DNA of 64,000 nt, from contig NZ_CP121663.1 of NCBI RefSeq assembly GCF_029714285.1, positions 1,674,001-1,738,000 on the forward strand, given 5' to 3'. A program made the position numbers and the translations under genes. The notes under the pieces are model-generated. The model was not told where the DNA came from. It searched no databases and was given only the letters and a program-made list of their open reading frames with translations. Positions 38,886 to 47,267 of this stretch are shown here, piece after piece. Source of the stretch: Rhizobium sp. CB3090 (lineage in GTDB: Bacteria; Pseudomonadota; Alphaproteobacteria; Rhizobiales; Rhizobiaceae). How positions within the stretch are numbered: the first letter of the stretch is position 1; each line of letters begins with the position of its first letter.

Positions 38886-39836
38886 ATGCAAACCTTCAGA
38901 AGACTTTTGCCGTCTGCCTCCAGCCTGATCATCTTCGAAGCAGCAGGAAGGCATCAAAATTTTAGTCGGGCCGCCGAAGAACTCGGCATGACCCAGGCCG
39001 CCGTCTCTTTTGCCGTGCGCAAGCTCGAAGATCAGCTTGGCATACCCCTCTTTCATCGCGAGCATCGTAGTGTCGAATTGACCGACGTGGGCGAGCGTTT
39101 CCACGCGGATGTCACCGTCGGTCTTTCGCGCATCCAAAAGTCGGCGGAGGACATCAGAACGAAAGGCCGGGAAGCCAATGTCACGCTGGCGGCTTCGACC
39201 GCATTCGGTTCCATGTGGATGCTGCCGCGTCTGGCCCGTCTCCGTGCCGATCTTCCGGACATCGATCTGCGTATCCAGACCAGCGTGCGGGACCTCGACC
39301 TAGACGAGGAGCCGATTCCGCTCGGCGTTCGCGGCGGTGATCCGGCAAGCTGGCCGCGCTATCATTCCGCCATGCTGGCGCCGGAAGTTGTTTTTCCCGT
39401 CGCAAGCGCCGGCTTTGTCGAACGGCGCGGTCTTCCCGAGCGGCCTGAAGACCTCCTGACATTACCCCTCATCCATCTGGAGGAACCCGTCAGAGCTGCC
39501 TGCGATTGGTCGGAGTGGTTCACAAGCGCGGGAGTCCGATATTCCGCTCAGGCGCGGCGGCTGGCGATCAACGATTATGTGCTCGTCATACAGGCTGTTC
39601 TGGCCGGCGAAGGCGTGGCTCTCGGCTGGCAGCATCTTATCGAGGAGCAGATCCGATCGAAAGCGCTGGTTCCGGTGGGCGGGCATGTCCTGCACACCAA
39701 CTTGGCCTTCCACGTCGTCTGGCCGCGGTCAAGAGAACTCAATGCCCAGGCAAGGCGGGTGCGCGACTGGCTGGTCGAGGAGGGACGACGTATCCCTGGT
39801 TGTGATGCAGCCTGTCGAAGTAATCCATCTTTTTGA
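38886..39836 (+). CDS. LysR-family regulator (GcvA-like)
   Basis: 316 residues. N-terminal winged helix-turn-helix: SASSLIIFEAAGRHQNFSRAAEELGMTQAAVSFAVRKLEDQLGIPLFHREHRSVELTDVGE. The substrate-binding domain (about 95-300) has the short form typical of the GcvA/AmpR group. It reads away from the mttB-type gene across an 87-base gap, the usual arrangement of a LysR activator with its target, so it likely controls that methyltransferase in response to a methylated amine. A LysR T-N11-A site was not pinned down by eye. Confidence 0.88.
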   Translation: MQTFRRLLPSASSLIIFEAAGRHQNFSRAAEELGMTQAAVSFAVRKLEDQLGIPLFHREHRSVELTDVGERFHADVTVGLSRIQKSAEDIRTKGREANVTLAASTAFGSMWMLPRLARLRADLPDIDLRIQTSVRDLDLDEEPIPLGVRGGDPASWPRYHSAMLAPEVVFPVASAGFVERRGLPERPEDLLTLPLIHLEEPVRAACDWSEWFTSAGVRYSAQARRLAINDYVLVIQAVLAGEGVALGWQHLIEEQIRSKALVPVGGHVLHTNLAFHVVWPRSRELNAQARRVRDWLVEEGRRIPGCDAACRSNPSF

Positions 39837-39984
39837 ATCCGGCCCGACCGTCCTCGCAACGGATAAGTTGTCGAGGCTCCTGCAAATCGCCAAGGAGCAT
39901 GATGGAGAAATCACAGTCCTCGACGGCGAACGACCGGTCGGGGTGATTTCTCGACACGATCTCCTGAATGCAGTCAGTGGATGA
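39805..39984 (+). pseudogene. CBS-domain fragment
   Basis: 59 codons: VEVIHLFESGPTVLATDKLSRLLQIAKEHDGEITVLDGERPVGVISRHDLLNAV, which is one CBS motif ending in the typical PVGVISRHDLL strand-helix. Functional CBS proteins carry at least two motifs, and this frame overlaps the end of the LysR gene by 32 bases. It is probably the remnant of a CBS-domain gene, cut at its 5' side. Confidence 0.5.
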
Positions 39985-40114
39985 CTTCGACCCCAAGCGA
40001 GCCCTCCCGACTTGTCGGGCTCTCCCAGTCCCGGCAAGCATCTTGCTGGCGCCGCCAGCGATCATCGGGCTCTTAGGGTCATTACGAAACGAGCGCTTGT
40101 GCCCAAGCCAGCTC

Positions 40115-40645
40115 TCAATCGACCGCTCCGCATTTCGACAGAATATCGTCGACAACGGAGGCGAGCGGCGCAGTGGCGTCAATGATCGTTGCTTTCTTGG
40201 GAAGATCTTCCTTCGTTGCATGCAGTCGCACCACCACGTCTCGTTCGGCTGGTTTTCCGCCAAACTCGTCTTCAGGTCTGCTGGCAAGCCGCCTCTTCAA
40301 GGTGTCCAGATCGATGTCGAGAACGAAAACTCCGTCAAACAGATCGATAAAGTGATGGAAATTCCTTGAGGCGCCGCAGAAGAAGGAGATCGGGTGGCGT
40401 CGATCGGCCACAAGGGATTTGACCCTGTCGACATCCCAAAGGTGGTGCTTGTGCCCAAAGGCCACATCCAGAATGTTCTGCTCGTGCGCAGAACCATCCA
40501 GCGGCTCACCCGTCTCGGGATCGCCTTGATAAGCCAACTCGCGGTCACCATGGATGGCGTGGTAACCGCGCTGCTGCAGTTCGGTGGCGATTGAGGTCTT
40601 GCCAGTCCCGGAAACGCCTTCGATCAAATAATTCCTAACGCCCAT
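40115..40645 (-). CDS. P-loop kinase-like ATP-binding protein
   Basis: 176 residues. Walker A is GVSGTGKTSIATELQQRGY at residues 10-28, followed by a GDRELAY loop resembling the lid and substrate region of small nucleoside or shikimate-kinase-like P-loop enzymes. A Walker B-like strand is FDGVFVLDID, and LKRRLASRPEDEFGGKPAERD has the RxxxR lid pattern. The substrate is unknown; the family is annotated as ATP-binding kinase of uncharacterised function. It stands alone downstream of the HlyD operon, separated by a terminator hairpin. Confidence 0.7.
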   Translation of the reverse strand: MGVRNYLIEGVSGTGKTSIATELQQRGYHAIHGDRELAYQGDPETGEPLDGSAHEQNILDVAFGHKHHLWDVDRVKSLVADRRHPISFFCGASRNFHHFIDLFDGVFVLDIDLDTLKRRLASRPEDEFGGKPAERDVVVRLHATKEDLPKKATIIDATAPLASVVDDILSKCGAVD

Positions 40646-40845
40646 TACGCTCTCATTCGATTTGCCGCACGCCGATTGGCAATGACCGAGAAACCTATTG
40701 CCTTGCGACGGAGAACTTTAACAGATTTCCGGCGCGTCAACTCCAATGGCCTGCACGGCGCAGAGGGACGTTGAAGCCCGCTTTCTGCCGAAAGCCACCG
40801 TGGCGGCATTTACGACATAAGAACGCATTTTCTTAAGCCCGTAAG

Positions 40846-40872
40846 CCCGTGGCAATTCGATATCGCCACGGG
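40846..40872 (-). terminator. hairpin downstream of the YiaV-like gene
   Basis: CCCGTGGC pairs with GCCACGGG around an 11-base loop, 9 bases after the end of the HlyD-type gene. On the minus strand it is followed by a TTAC-rich run. A modest intrinsic terminator is likely. Confidence 0.55.
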
Positions 40873-40880
40873 AAGGACCG

Positions 40881-42038
40881 CTAGTGCTCCAAGAAGACGT
40901 AGTTCATCCAACTGCTCATGCGCAAAAGGACCTTTCGGAGGATGGCGACGTGATGCCAGTGCTCGGTATAGACTGCAACCTCCGCGACAACACCTCCCGG
41001 CAACTGATATTTGTCGGTATCCTCAAGCAATTGGATACGGGCCAATGTCTGTCCTGGAGCGGCGCGCTCGGGCGCCTGCGGGTCTATCAGCGCTCCTCCC
41101 GGCTGAAGCTGGCCTTGGGCCATCACATCGATGACCTCTTGGACGCGCGCTTTGAATATTTTGCCGGGCACCGCTTTGAAAGCGACCTCCGCATCATCGC
41201 CAACGCGTACGCGTTGCAGTGAGTTCTGAATGAACGCTGCCGCCAGCATACGGTCCTCGCTGTTGATGAACACCATGACGGGGCGCAGCGGCAAGGGATT
41301 GGCCATCATCCCCGGACGGAGAAAGACCTGGGTCACATAGCCGTCGCTTGGGGCGCGAACCGTCGTCTGGTCAAGTTCGTATTCGGCATTACCCAGCTCC
41401 GCCTTCAATCGGGCGACGGTTGGATTCGTGCCGTTGATTTCGGATTCATAGGCCAGCCTCGCCTGAGTTGCTTGAGCACGTGCCGTATCGGCGGTCGCTT
41501 CTGCGGTCAGATAGAGCCCGCGCCTATTTTCGACCTCGAGCTCGGAATAAACAGCGCCCCTACCGCTGGATTTTGCATTCTCGTTTGCCTGCTGGAATTT
41601 CGTGAATGCCTGCAGGGAGCGGTCGCGTGATGCCTCAGCTCCGGTGACCGCGGCATTAGCAGCATCGAGCGCAGCCTTCAATTGAAGAACCGTCTGCTCG
41701 GCCTCGGCCAGAGCTGCCTTCTTCTGATCGACGACAAATTGATAAGGTCGCGGATCAATGCGGAAGAGCACGTCGCCCTTCTTCAGCGGCTTGTTTGGCG
41801 TGACAGGCACTTCCACGACCTGGCCTCCGACGACCGGGATGACAGGTGCCGAGGTGAAATAGACGCGTCCGTCTCCGGAATAAGGATGGTTGTAGCTCAT
41901 GATGAGCAGCAGGCCGGAGATCAGGAAGATTCCGCCCAGAACGGCCGTCGCGAGTGTCCATTGGTTTACCGGGATCCGGAATATCTTGAAGATTGTCCAG
42001 CAGATCGCGGCATAGGTGAGTATCAGGAGCAGATCCAT
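40881..42038 (-). CDS. HlyD-family membrane fusion protein (YiaV/YibH-like)
   Basis: 385 residues. Two N-terminal membrane helices (LLLILTYAAICWTIFKIF and WTLATAVLGGIFLISGLLLIM) precede a lipoyl half-motif (VEVPVTPNKPLKKGDVLFRIDPRPYQFVV), a long helical hairpin (about 110-210) and the second half (TTVRAPSDGYVTQVFLRPGM). The two-helix N-terminus matches the YiaV/YibH branch of HlyD proteins. Its partner here is a DUF3302 protein overlapping by one base, as in yiaW-yiaV. The role of this pair in E. coli is unknown; export across the envelope is inferred. Confidence 0.85.
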   Translation of the reverse strand: MDLLLILTYAAICWTIFKIFRIPVNQWTLATAVLGGIFLISGLLLIMSYNHPYSGDGRVYFTSAPVIPVVGGQVVEVPVTPNKPLKKGDVLFRIDPRPYQFVVDQKKAALAEAEQTVLQLKAALDAANAAVTGAEASRDRSLQAFTKFQQANENAKSSGRGAVYSELEVENRRGLYLTAEATADTARAQATQARLAYESEINGTNPTVARLKAELGNAEYELDQTTVRAPSDGYVTQVFLRPGMMANPLPLRPVMVFINSEDRMLAAAFIQNSLQRVRVGDDAEVAFKAVPGKIFKARVQEVIDVMAQGQLQPGGALIDPQAPERAAPGQTLARIQLLEDTDKYQLPGGVVAEVAVYTEHWHHVAILRKVLLRMSSWMNYVFLEH

Positions 42039-42394
42039 CAGACTTTCTCCTTCTCCAGCGGGAGCGCTTCGAGCTCGGCAATCCGGGCGTGAAGACGCGC
42101 GATTTCAGCATTTGTCTCCGCTTCATTTGTCTCCGCTTCGCGCGAAAGCTTGCCGTCGGGCTGGATTCCCCAGCCGCGGTCCTCCCGGTAAAGCGTTGCC
42201 CAGATGAACAGAAACGGCCAGATGGCGTGCAGGGTGAACAGGCTCACCCATCCGGCAACGTGGATCGCATCCTGATGAGGATGATTGCGAGCCTTGGCAA
42301 TCAGGTGGGGGATGTCATGAATCGCTATCACCGCATAGAACAGAGTGACCACTACGAAAATCAGGACCCCAAGTGCAAAATAGTCGAGAAACAC
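42038..42394 (-). CDS. DUF3302 inner membrane protein (YiaW/YibI-like)
   Basis: 118 residues. Two membrane helices (DYFALGVLIFVVVTLFYAVIAIHDIPHLIAKARNHPHQDAIHVAGWVSLFTLHAIWPFLFIWATLY) with HDIPH and HxHQDAI between them are the DUF3302 hallmark. The C-terminal 40 residues form a charged coiled coil (AEIARLHARIAELEAL). A tandem 15-bp duplication gives EANTE-type repeats just before it. The stop of this gene and the start of the HlyD gene share one base, so the two are coupled. Confidence 0.85.
   Translation of the reverse strand: MFLDYFALGVLIFVVVTLFYAVIAIHDIPHLIAKARNHPHQDAIHVAGWVSLFTLHAIWPFLFIWATLYREDRGWGIQPDGKLSREAETNEAETNAEIARLHARIAELEALPLEKEKV
42109..42138. repeat. 15-bp tandem duplication inside the DUF3302 gene
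   Basis: CATTTGTCTCCGCTT occurs twice in perfect tandem at 42109-42123 and 42124-42138, duplicating five codons in frame. It looks like a recent replication-slippage event and could vary between strains. Confidence 0.85.
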
Positions 42395-42534
42395 GGTTCC
42401 TCCTTTTCGGCTCGTGGCGGAGCCGACCGGCCGTAGTCAAGGAGGAGATAGTAGCGCTGCCGGACCTCAAACGCCTGTAGCATCACGTATCGTCTATTGG
42501 CCGCTCCCTCGTCACATCGGCAGAACGCCGGGCT

Positions 42535-44325
42535 TCAGGGTGTAATCGCGATGCCGGCGCCTTTTAAACCTGCCAGAAAAAGGTCTTGATCCGAGGGCCG
42601 CTGCAGCCGCTTTGCGACCTCCCCGCGGATATTGGCCAGCAGCACGGGCGCGTTCGATTTCAGCCACTCCTGTTCACGACCGGCTTCGTCGAGCTTGCCC
42701 TGAGCACCCAGAATCGCGAGCAGAACAAGATGGTACATGGGGTTATATTTGAGATCTGCCATATGGACCCACAGTTCGGCCGCCTGGTAATCACGCCGCA
42801 TATAAGCGCACATCGCCATGCCCACTTCATAATATCCAATGGGGCCAGGGTTTCTGCTGATGGCTGTCGACATCAGTTCGCAGCCCGTTTCCCACCTGCC
42901 GGAGAAGGCGAGCCTGAAACCATATTCCCCTGAGACTTCCGTGTCGTTCGGATTGATCGCATAGGCGGCGGCTCCCTCCTTCAATGCGGCGTCTACGTCG
43001 CCGTTGAAAAAGTTCGCAAGCATCAAGGCCTGCAACGCCCGTGCATTCTGAGGATCAAGATCCACAGCACGCTTTGCCGTTTCAAGAGCCAGCTTCAAGG
43101 GACGCCCCGATTGCGGCGTGTCCAGGCGGTATTGGAAGCGAACCTCGTCCAGATAGGTCAGAGAGAGCAATGCCCATAAGGTCGCATAGGTCGGAAGACG
43201 CTCGGTCGTACGCTTGAGGCAATCTTGCACTGCCGCGTGGTTTTGCGGGTTCAGTTCGCTTCGGTAGTTGTAATAGGACAAGGTACACGCGTAAGCGTCC
43301 CAGTCGTCAGGGGGAGACTCGGTCAGGCGCGCGGCGTCAGCCTGGAAGATCAGGCCGTAGGGCTGGGCGACAGCCGTCGCAACCCGCTGTGCGACATCCG
43401 CCTCGACGTCCAGCATATCCTGCACTCGAAGGTCCCTATCGTAATTGTCCGCCCAAATCACCGATCCATCGGAACGGCGGACGAGCCTGGTCGTCAGCCG
43501 AAGCTTGTTTCCGTCAACGCGCACACCTCCCTGAAGTGCGAAACGCGGTTCTTCCACCCGGACGTCCGGTCTGGAAGGCGGTTGTTTTGCGATGACGGCG
43601 ATCTCCTTGAATTTCGCAAGCTCGCCAATGACTTCTTCCGTGAGCCCGCGGGCGATGTCAGCGGACCCGCCCTCTTTTGAAATTTCTTCGAAAGATTCGA
43701 CGAGAACCTTGGGAACGGTCACTCCCGCCGCGACCGGAGCGATATTTTGAGCGCCGCGCGATGAAAAGAGGACGACGCTGAGCGGTGGGACAACGGCGAC
43801 AAACATCGCCAAGGCTATTGCCGCTGCGATCGCGTACCACAGCCACACGGGCGGCGGTGCCCCATCCATGCGATCGGCCGCAGTCATCGGCTTCTGCATT
43901 TCAGGTGCTGTCTCCGGGACATCTTTCGTCTCGAACAGATCGGGCAATATCTCGGCAACAGTGGCGTACCGAAAGCAGGGTATGTAGGCCCCTTTCGGTA
44001 TGGTAATGACGATCCGGTCGGCCCTCCCCGCAACCAGATAGTAGCGTTCGAGGCCTCGACGAATCCGGCCCGCTTCTATTCTGACGACCGGATCGTTTTG
44101 CGCGTCGAACGATGCATCCCGGGCAAAAACCTCCTGTGCGATCGTATAGGCCTTGAGGTAGTCGGCACGTCCTGCGAGCGTCTCTTCGACGATATATTCC
44201 AAAAACCTGCGGCCCCGTTCCGGTGCCAAAAACTCTTCACTTGAAAGGATACGTTGAAGCTGCTCTCTGATCTCCCACATGTCAGGGGAGGACGCGTCGT
44301 CCCCGCTTGCCCAAGCGCTCTGCAT
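42535..44325 (-). CDS. membrane TolB-like/TPR regulator
   Basis: 596 residues. The N-terminal domain (about 15-125) carries IREQLQRILSSEEFLAPERGRRFLEYIVEETLAGRADYLKAYTIAQEVF, a module found ahead of adenylate-cyclase-like and TPR proteins in rhizobia. One membrane helix (about 160-188, VWLWYAIAAAIALAMFVAVVPPL) is followed by a TolB N-like/FlgO domain (VLVESFEEISKEGGSADIARGLTEEVIGELAKFKEIAVIAKQ) and TPR-type repeats to the end. No cyclase or kinase catalytic motif is seen. It probably senses or scaffolds at the membrane; the output is unknown. Confidence 0.75.
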   Translation of the reverse strand: MQSAWASGDDASSPDMWEIREQLQRILSSEEFLAPERGRRFLEYIVEETLAGRADYLKAYTIAQEVFARDASFDAQNDPVVRIEAGRIRRGLERYYLVAGRADRIVITIPKGAYIPCFRYATVAEILPDLFETKDVPETAPEMQKPMTAADRMDGAPPPVWLWYAIAAAIALAMFVAVVPPLSVVLFSSRGAQNIAPVAAGVTVPKVLVESFEEISKEGGSADIARGLTEEVIGELAKFKEIAVIAKQPPSRPDVRVEEPRFALQGGVRVDGNKLRLTTRLVRRSDGSVIWADNYDRDLRVQDMLDVEADVAQRVATAVAQPYGLIFQADAARLTESPPDDWDAYACTLSYYNYRSELNPQNHAAVQDCLKRTTERLPTYATLWALLSLTYLDEVRFQYRLDTPQSGRPLKLALETAKRAVDLDPQNARALQALMLANFFNGDVDAALKEGAAAYAINPNDTEVSGEYGFRLAFSGRWETGCELMSTAISRNPGPIGYYEVGMAMCAYMRRDYQAAELWVHMADLKYNPMYHLVLLAILGAQGKLDEAGREQEWLKSNAPVLLANIRGEVAKRLQRPSDQDLFLAGLKGAGIAITP

Positions 44326-44456
44326 AGTGTCCCCCTACGACCGTGCTGGTCGTCTTGCCGCCCTTGTATGTTCATGTATATTACGCCTCTATTTTAGATT
44401 ATGACAATATAATGTCTCCGTCTGCTTGACGTGATCATGACGAGCGGGGCGGAGAG

Positions 44457-44762
44457 ATGTCGGAAAGGAATAGTTCAACGCATTTGTCCGCACTCGAAAT
44501 TGTCGAAGTGCGCTTTCCTCATGAAGTCGCGCGGGTGCAACAGCTCTTCGGCTCAGATGAGACTTTCCGCGGCATGTGCGAAGATCTTGCAGTCGCCGTC
44601 GAAACACTTACGCGGGTGGACTGCCTGCCCGACACTGTCCGGGAAGCACGGCGCCAGGAGTACGCCGGTCTCGTCGAGGCGCTTACCGGTGAAATTCGCG
44701 ATGCGATCCACAATTCGAAGATCGTGATCTTGCGGCCGACGCCGGCGCGCCCGAAATCATAG
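44457..44762 (+). CDS. small hypothetical protein
   Basis: 101 residues behind GGCGGAGAG. The composition is amphipathic and helical (ALEIVEVRFPHEVARVQQLFGSDETFRGMCEDLAVAVETLTRVDCLPDTVREARRQEYAGLVEALTGEIRDAI), with no signal peptide or membrane segment. It has two cysteines. It is divergent from the TPR regulator gene and may share its promoter region. Family not recognised; no function assigned. Confidence 0.65.
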   Translation: MSERNSSTHLSALEIVEVRFPHEVARVQQLFGSDETFRGMCEDLAVAVETLTRVDCLPDTVREARRQEYAGLVEALTGEIRDAIHNSKIVILRPTPARPKS

Positions 44763-45205
44763 CGCTTTGTTGAAATGAATATCCTTGAAGGAAATCAAGC
44801 AAAGTTGCAGGCAGATGTTCCGGTAGAAGGAGAGTGTGCCCACCGTCAAGCTCCTGGAATATCCCGGCGCCGCATTCAGAGTGCGGACGCCTCAAGAGAC
44901 CGCGATTCCTCGAGAGGCCGCGATTCAATGTGAACAGGATAATCTGCTGCTGTGGAACCATACTTGTTATGGTAAGCCGCCGCTGAAAGTCGACCAGCTT
45001 CTCCGCAAGTGCGGACGGATGCAGGATCGGAGGTGGAGCTCGAAGCCTGAGGATCGATAGGAGCGCTATTAGCCATCGGCAATCGCGTCGACGAGGATGA
45101 TGCGCTTCGTCGACATGCGGGTCTGTCCCTGATTGGAGAAGGAGGCGAACGCCGCTGCCTGCACCTGCTTCCTGCGGCGGCCACAAGCACTCGTGGTCCT
45201 GTCAT
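44763..45205. other. gene-free stretch before the IS element
   Basis: No supported gene. The open frames have no family resemblance and no good start. A 15-base near-repeat (AGAGACCGCGATTC then AGAGGCCGCGATTC, 21 bases apart near 44895-44930) is the only visible structure. The stretch is probably the flank of the IS630 insertion. Confidence 0.4.
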
Positions 45206-45207
45206 TA

Positions 45208-46260
45208 GAGCGGGATGAATTTAGGCGGAATCGGAATTGGGATTCCGTTTTGTGAGCAAATCAGATTCCTTATTCTGACCGGTAAAGGAGGCCGGGCAGA
45301 ATGGCGCGACCTTTTTCGGATGATCTTCGAGACCGTGTTGTTGGTGCTGTGATGCACGAAGGGTTTTCGTGCCGGGCAGCGGCCAAACACTTCGGCGTCG
45401 GCATCAGTACCGCCATCGACTGGGTGCGACGCTTCCGCGAGACGGGCAGCGCAGCCCCCGGCCAGATGGGTGGGCACAAGCGACGGGCGATTTCGGGTGA
45501 GCATCGGGACTGGCTGATCGCACGTTGTCGCGGCAGCGCCTTTACGTTGCGTGGCTTGGTCCACGAGCTGGAGGCGCGCGGTCTGAAAGTGGACTATCGC
45601 TCCGTCTGGATCTTCGTGCATGACGAAGGGTTGAGTTATAAAAAAAGACGCTGGTCGCCTTCGAACGCAAACGGGCCGATGTCGTCGCGCGACGAGCTCG
45701 CTGGCTGAAGCATCGCCATCGCATCGATCCTGCCCGCCTGGTTTTCATCGACGAAACTTGGACAAAGACGAATATGGCGCCGCTCAGGGGCTGGGCGCCG
45801 CGCGGCGAACGACTACTCGGTGAGGCTCCCTTCGGTCACTGGAACACCATGACCTTCCTCGCCGCCTTGCGCATCGACCGCGTCAGTGCGCCCTTCATCC
45901 TCGACGGTCCGATCAATGGTGACCGCTTCCGCATCTATGTCGAACAGGTGTTGGTGCCGGAGCTCAACCCCGGCGACATTGTTGTGATGGATAATCTCGG
46001 TTCTCACAAAGCCAAGGTGATCCGCACCGCCATCCGCAAAGCTGGCGCCCACTTGTTCTTTCTGCCGCAATATTCTCCCGACCTCAATCCGATCGAACAG
46101 CTCTTCGCAAAGGTCAAACATCGGTTGCGAAAAGCCCAGGCTAGGACCCGTCAGGCCATCTACGACGTACTTGGAGACATCCTCCGCACCATTGCGCCAC
46201 AAGAATGCTCAAACTACTTCATAAATGCTGGCTATGACCGGGCTTAAATTCATCCCGCTC
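45208..46260 (+). mobile_element. IS630-family insertion sequence
   Basis: 1053 bases bounded by inverted repeats that match perfectly over 16 bases (GAGCGGGATGAATTTA at both ends) and flanked by TA dinucleotides (45206-45207 and 46261-46262), the target-site duplication of this family. It carries one transposase read across a -1 frameshift. It sits exactly at the left edge of a RIME-like repeat. Confidence 0.92.
45301..46247 (+). CDS. IS630-family transposase, programmed -1 frameshift
   Basis: The first frame (135 codons, 45301-45708) holds the helix-turn-helix region: [45 protein letters not shown]. The second frame, open to 46247, holds the DDE catalytic core: Asp in VFIDETW, Asp in [10 protein letters not shown] and Glu in [18 protein letters not shown]. 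They overlap at a run of seven A (45640-45646), after which a -1 slip joins them in continuous frame with no loss of homologous residues. This is the usual expression mode of such elements. The stop lies inside the right inverted repeat. Confidence 0.88.
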
Positions 46261-46358
46261 TAGAGCGGCTGAGCGCTTTACCAAAACGCTCAGCCGCTCT
46301 AACCTATTGTTTTTACGCAATTCCGGACGGGAAATCGCTTTTCCTAGAATTGTCTAGG
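46261..46358. repeat. RIME-like intergenic repeat, copy 2
   Basis: About 98 bases. The left part is a perfect 14-bp stem (AGAGCGGCTGAGCG at 46262-46275 and CGCTCAGCCGCTCT at 46287-46300), which could terminate transcription in both directions. The right part, with CGCAATTCCGGACGGG and AGAATTGTCTAGG, matches copies 1 and 3 but is shortened. The mtkB stop codon lies within its last bases. Confidence 0.75.
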
Positions 46359-47253
46359 CCGCCTTGCTCATTGCTGAGAGCACTTCGGCCACCGTTTCGC
46401 CGAAGCTCGAAGGCGTCGGCACGATGGTAACGCCTGCACCCTTCAGGATCTCGACCTTTTCCTGGGCCGACTCTCCGAAAGCCGAGATGATCGCACCGGC
46501 ATGGCCCATGCGGCGGCCCTTCGGGGCCGAAAGCCCGGCAATATAGGCGATCAGCGGCTTCTTCATATTGTCCCGTGCCCAGAGTGCAGCTTCCGCCTCC
46601 TGCGGCCCGCCGATCTCGCCGATCATCAGCACGGCGTCGGTATTCGGATCCTTTTCGAACAGTTCGAGCATGTCCTTGAAGGACGAGCCGTTGATCGGAT
46701 CTCCACCGATACCCACCGATGTGGAAACGCCGATACCGAGCGCCTTCATCTGGCTCGCGGCTTCATAGCCGAGCGTACCGGAGCGGCCGACGATGCCGAT
46801 CCTGCCGGGCAGATAGATCGAACCCGGCATGATCCCCATCAGCGCCTCGCCGGGCGTGATCATGCCCGCACAGTTCGGCCCGATCAGGGTCATGCGATCC
46901 TCGAAGCGGTAGCGCCTCATATATCGCTTGACCCTGATCATGTCCTGGGAGGGAATGCCATCGGTGATGCAGACGCAGAGCCTTATGCCGGCATCTGCCG
47001 CTTCCATGATCGAGTCGGCGGCGAAGGGCGGCGGCACGAAGACGATCGAGGCTTCGGCGCCGGTTTCCTGCATCGCACCTTTCACCGTGTTGAAGACCGG
47101 CATGCCGAGATGCGTCTGCCCGCCCTTGCCGGGGGTGACACCGCCAACGACATTGGTGCCGTAGCGCTTCATGTCCTCGGCGTGGAAGCTGCCGATCTTG
47201 CCGGTAAAGCCCTGCACGATCACGCGGGTGTTCTTGTCAAGTAGAATGGCCAT
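46354..47253 (-). CDS. mtkB: malate-CoA ligase (malate thiokinase) alpha-type subunit
   Basis: 299 residues from MAILLDKN, with GGGAGG upstream; an ATG 18 bases earlier is less likely. It follows the succinyl-CoA synthetase alpha fold: CoA-binding Rossmann region VIVQGFTGKIGSFHAEDMKRYGTNVVGGVTPGKGG, IGPNCAGMITPGE, GRIGIVGRSGTLGYEAA, and the phosphohistidine His251 in GRRMGHAGAI. Position in a cluster with mcl and sgaA marks it as malate-CoA ligase rather than succinyl-CoA synthetase. With mtkA it converts malate, ATP and CoA to malyl-CoA. Last gene of the operon; its stop is inside a repeat. Confidence 0.9.
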   Translation of the reverse strand: MAILLDKNTRVIVQGFTGKIGSFHAEDMKRYGTNVVGGVTPGKGGQTHLGMPVFNTVKGAMQETGAEASIVFVPPPFAADSIMEAADAGIRLCVCITDGIPSQDMIRVKRYMRRYRFEDRMTLIGPNCAGMITPGEALMGIMPGSIYLPGRIGIVGRSGTLGYEAASQMKALGIGVSTSVGIGGDPINGSSFKDMLELFEKDPNTDAVLMIGEIGGPQEAEAALWARDNMKKPLIAYIAGLSAPKGRRMGHAGAIISAFGESAQEKVEILKGAGVTIVPTPSSFGETVAEVLSAMSKAA

Positions 47254-47267
47254 GGCGTGATCCTCCC

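Noticed and set aside
39805..39984. Functional single-CBS protein
   Set aside because: Only one CBS motif and overlap with the LysR gene; kept as a fragment instead.
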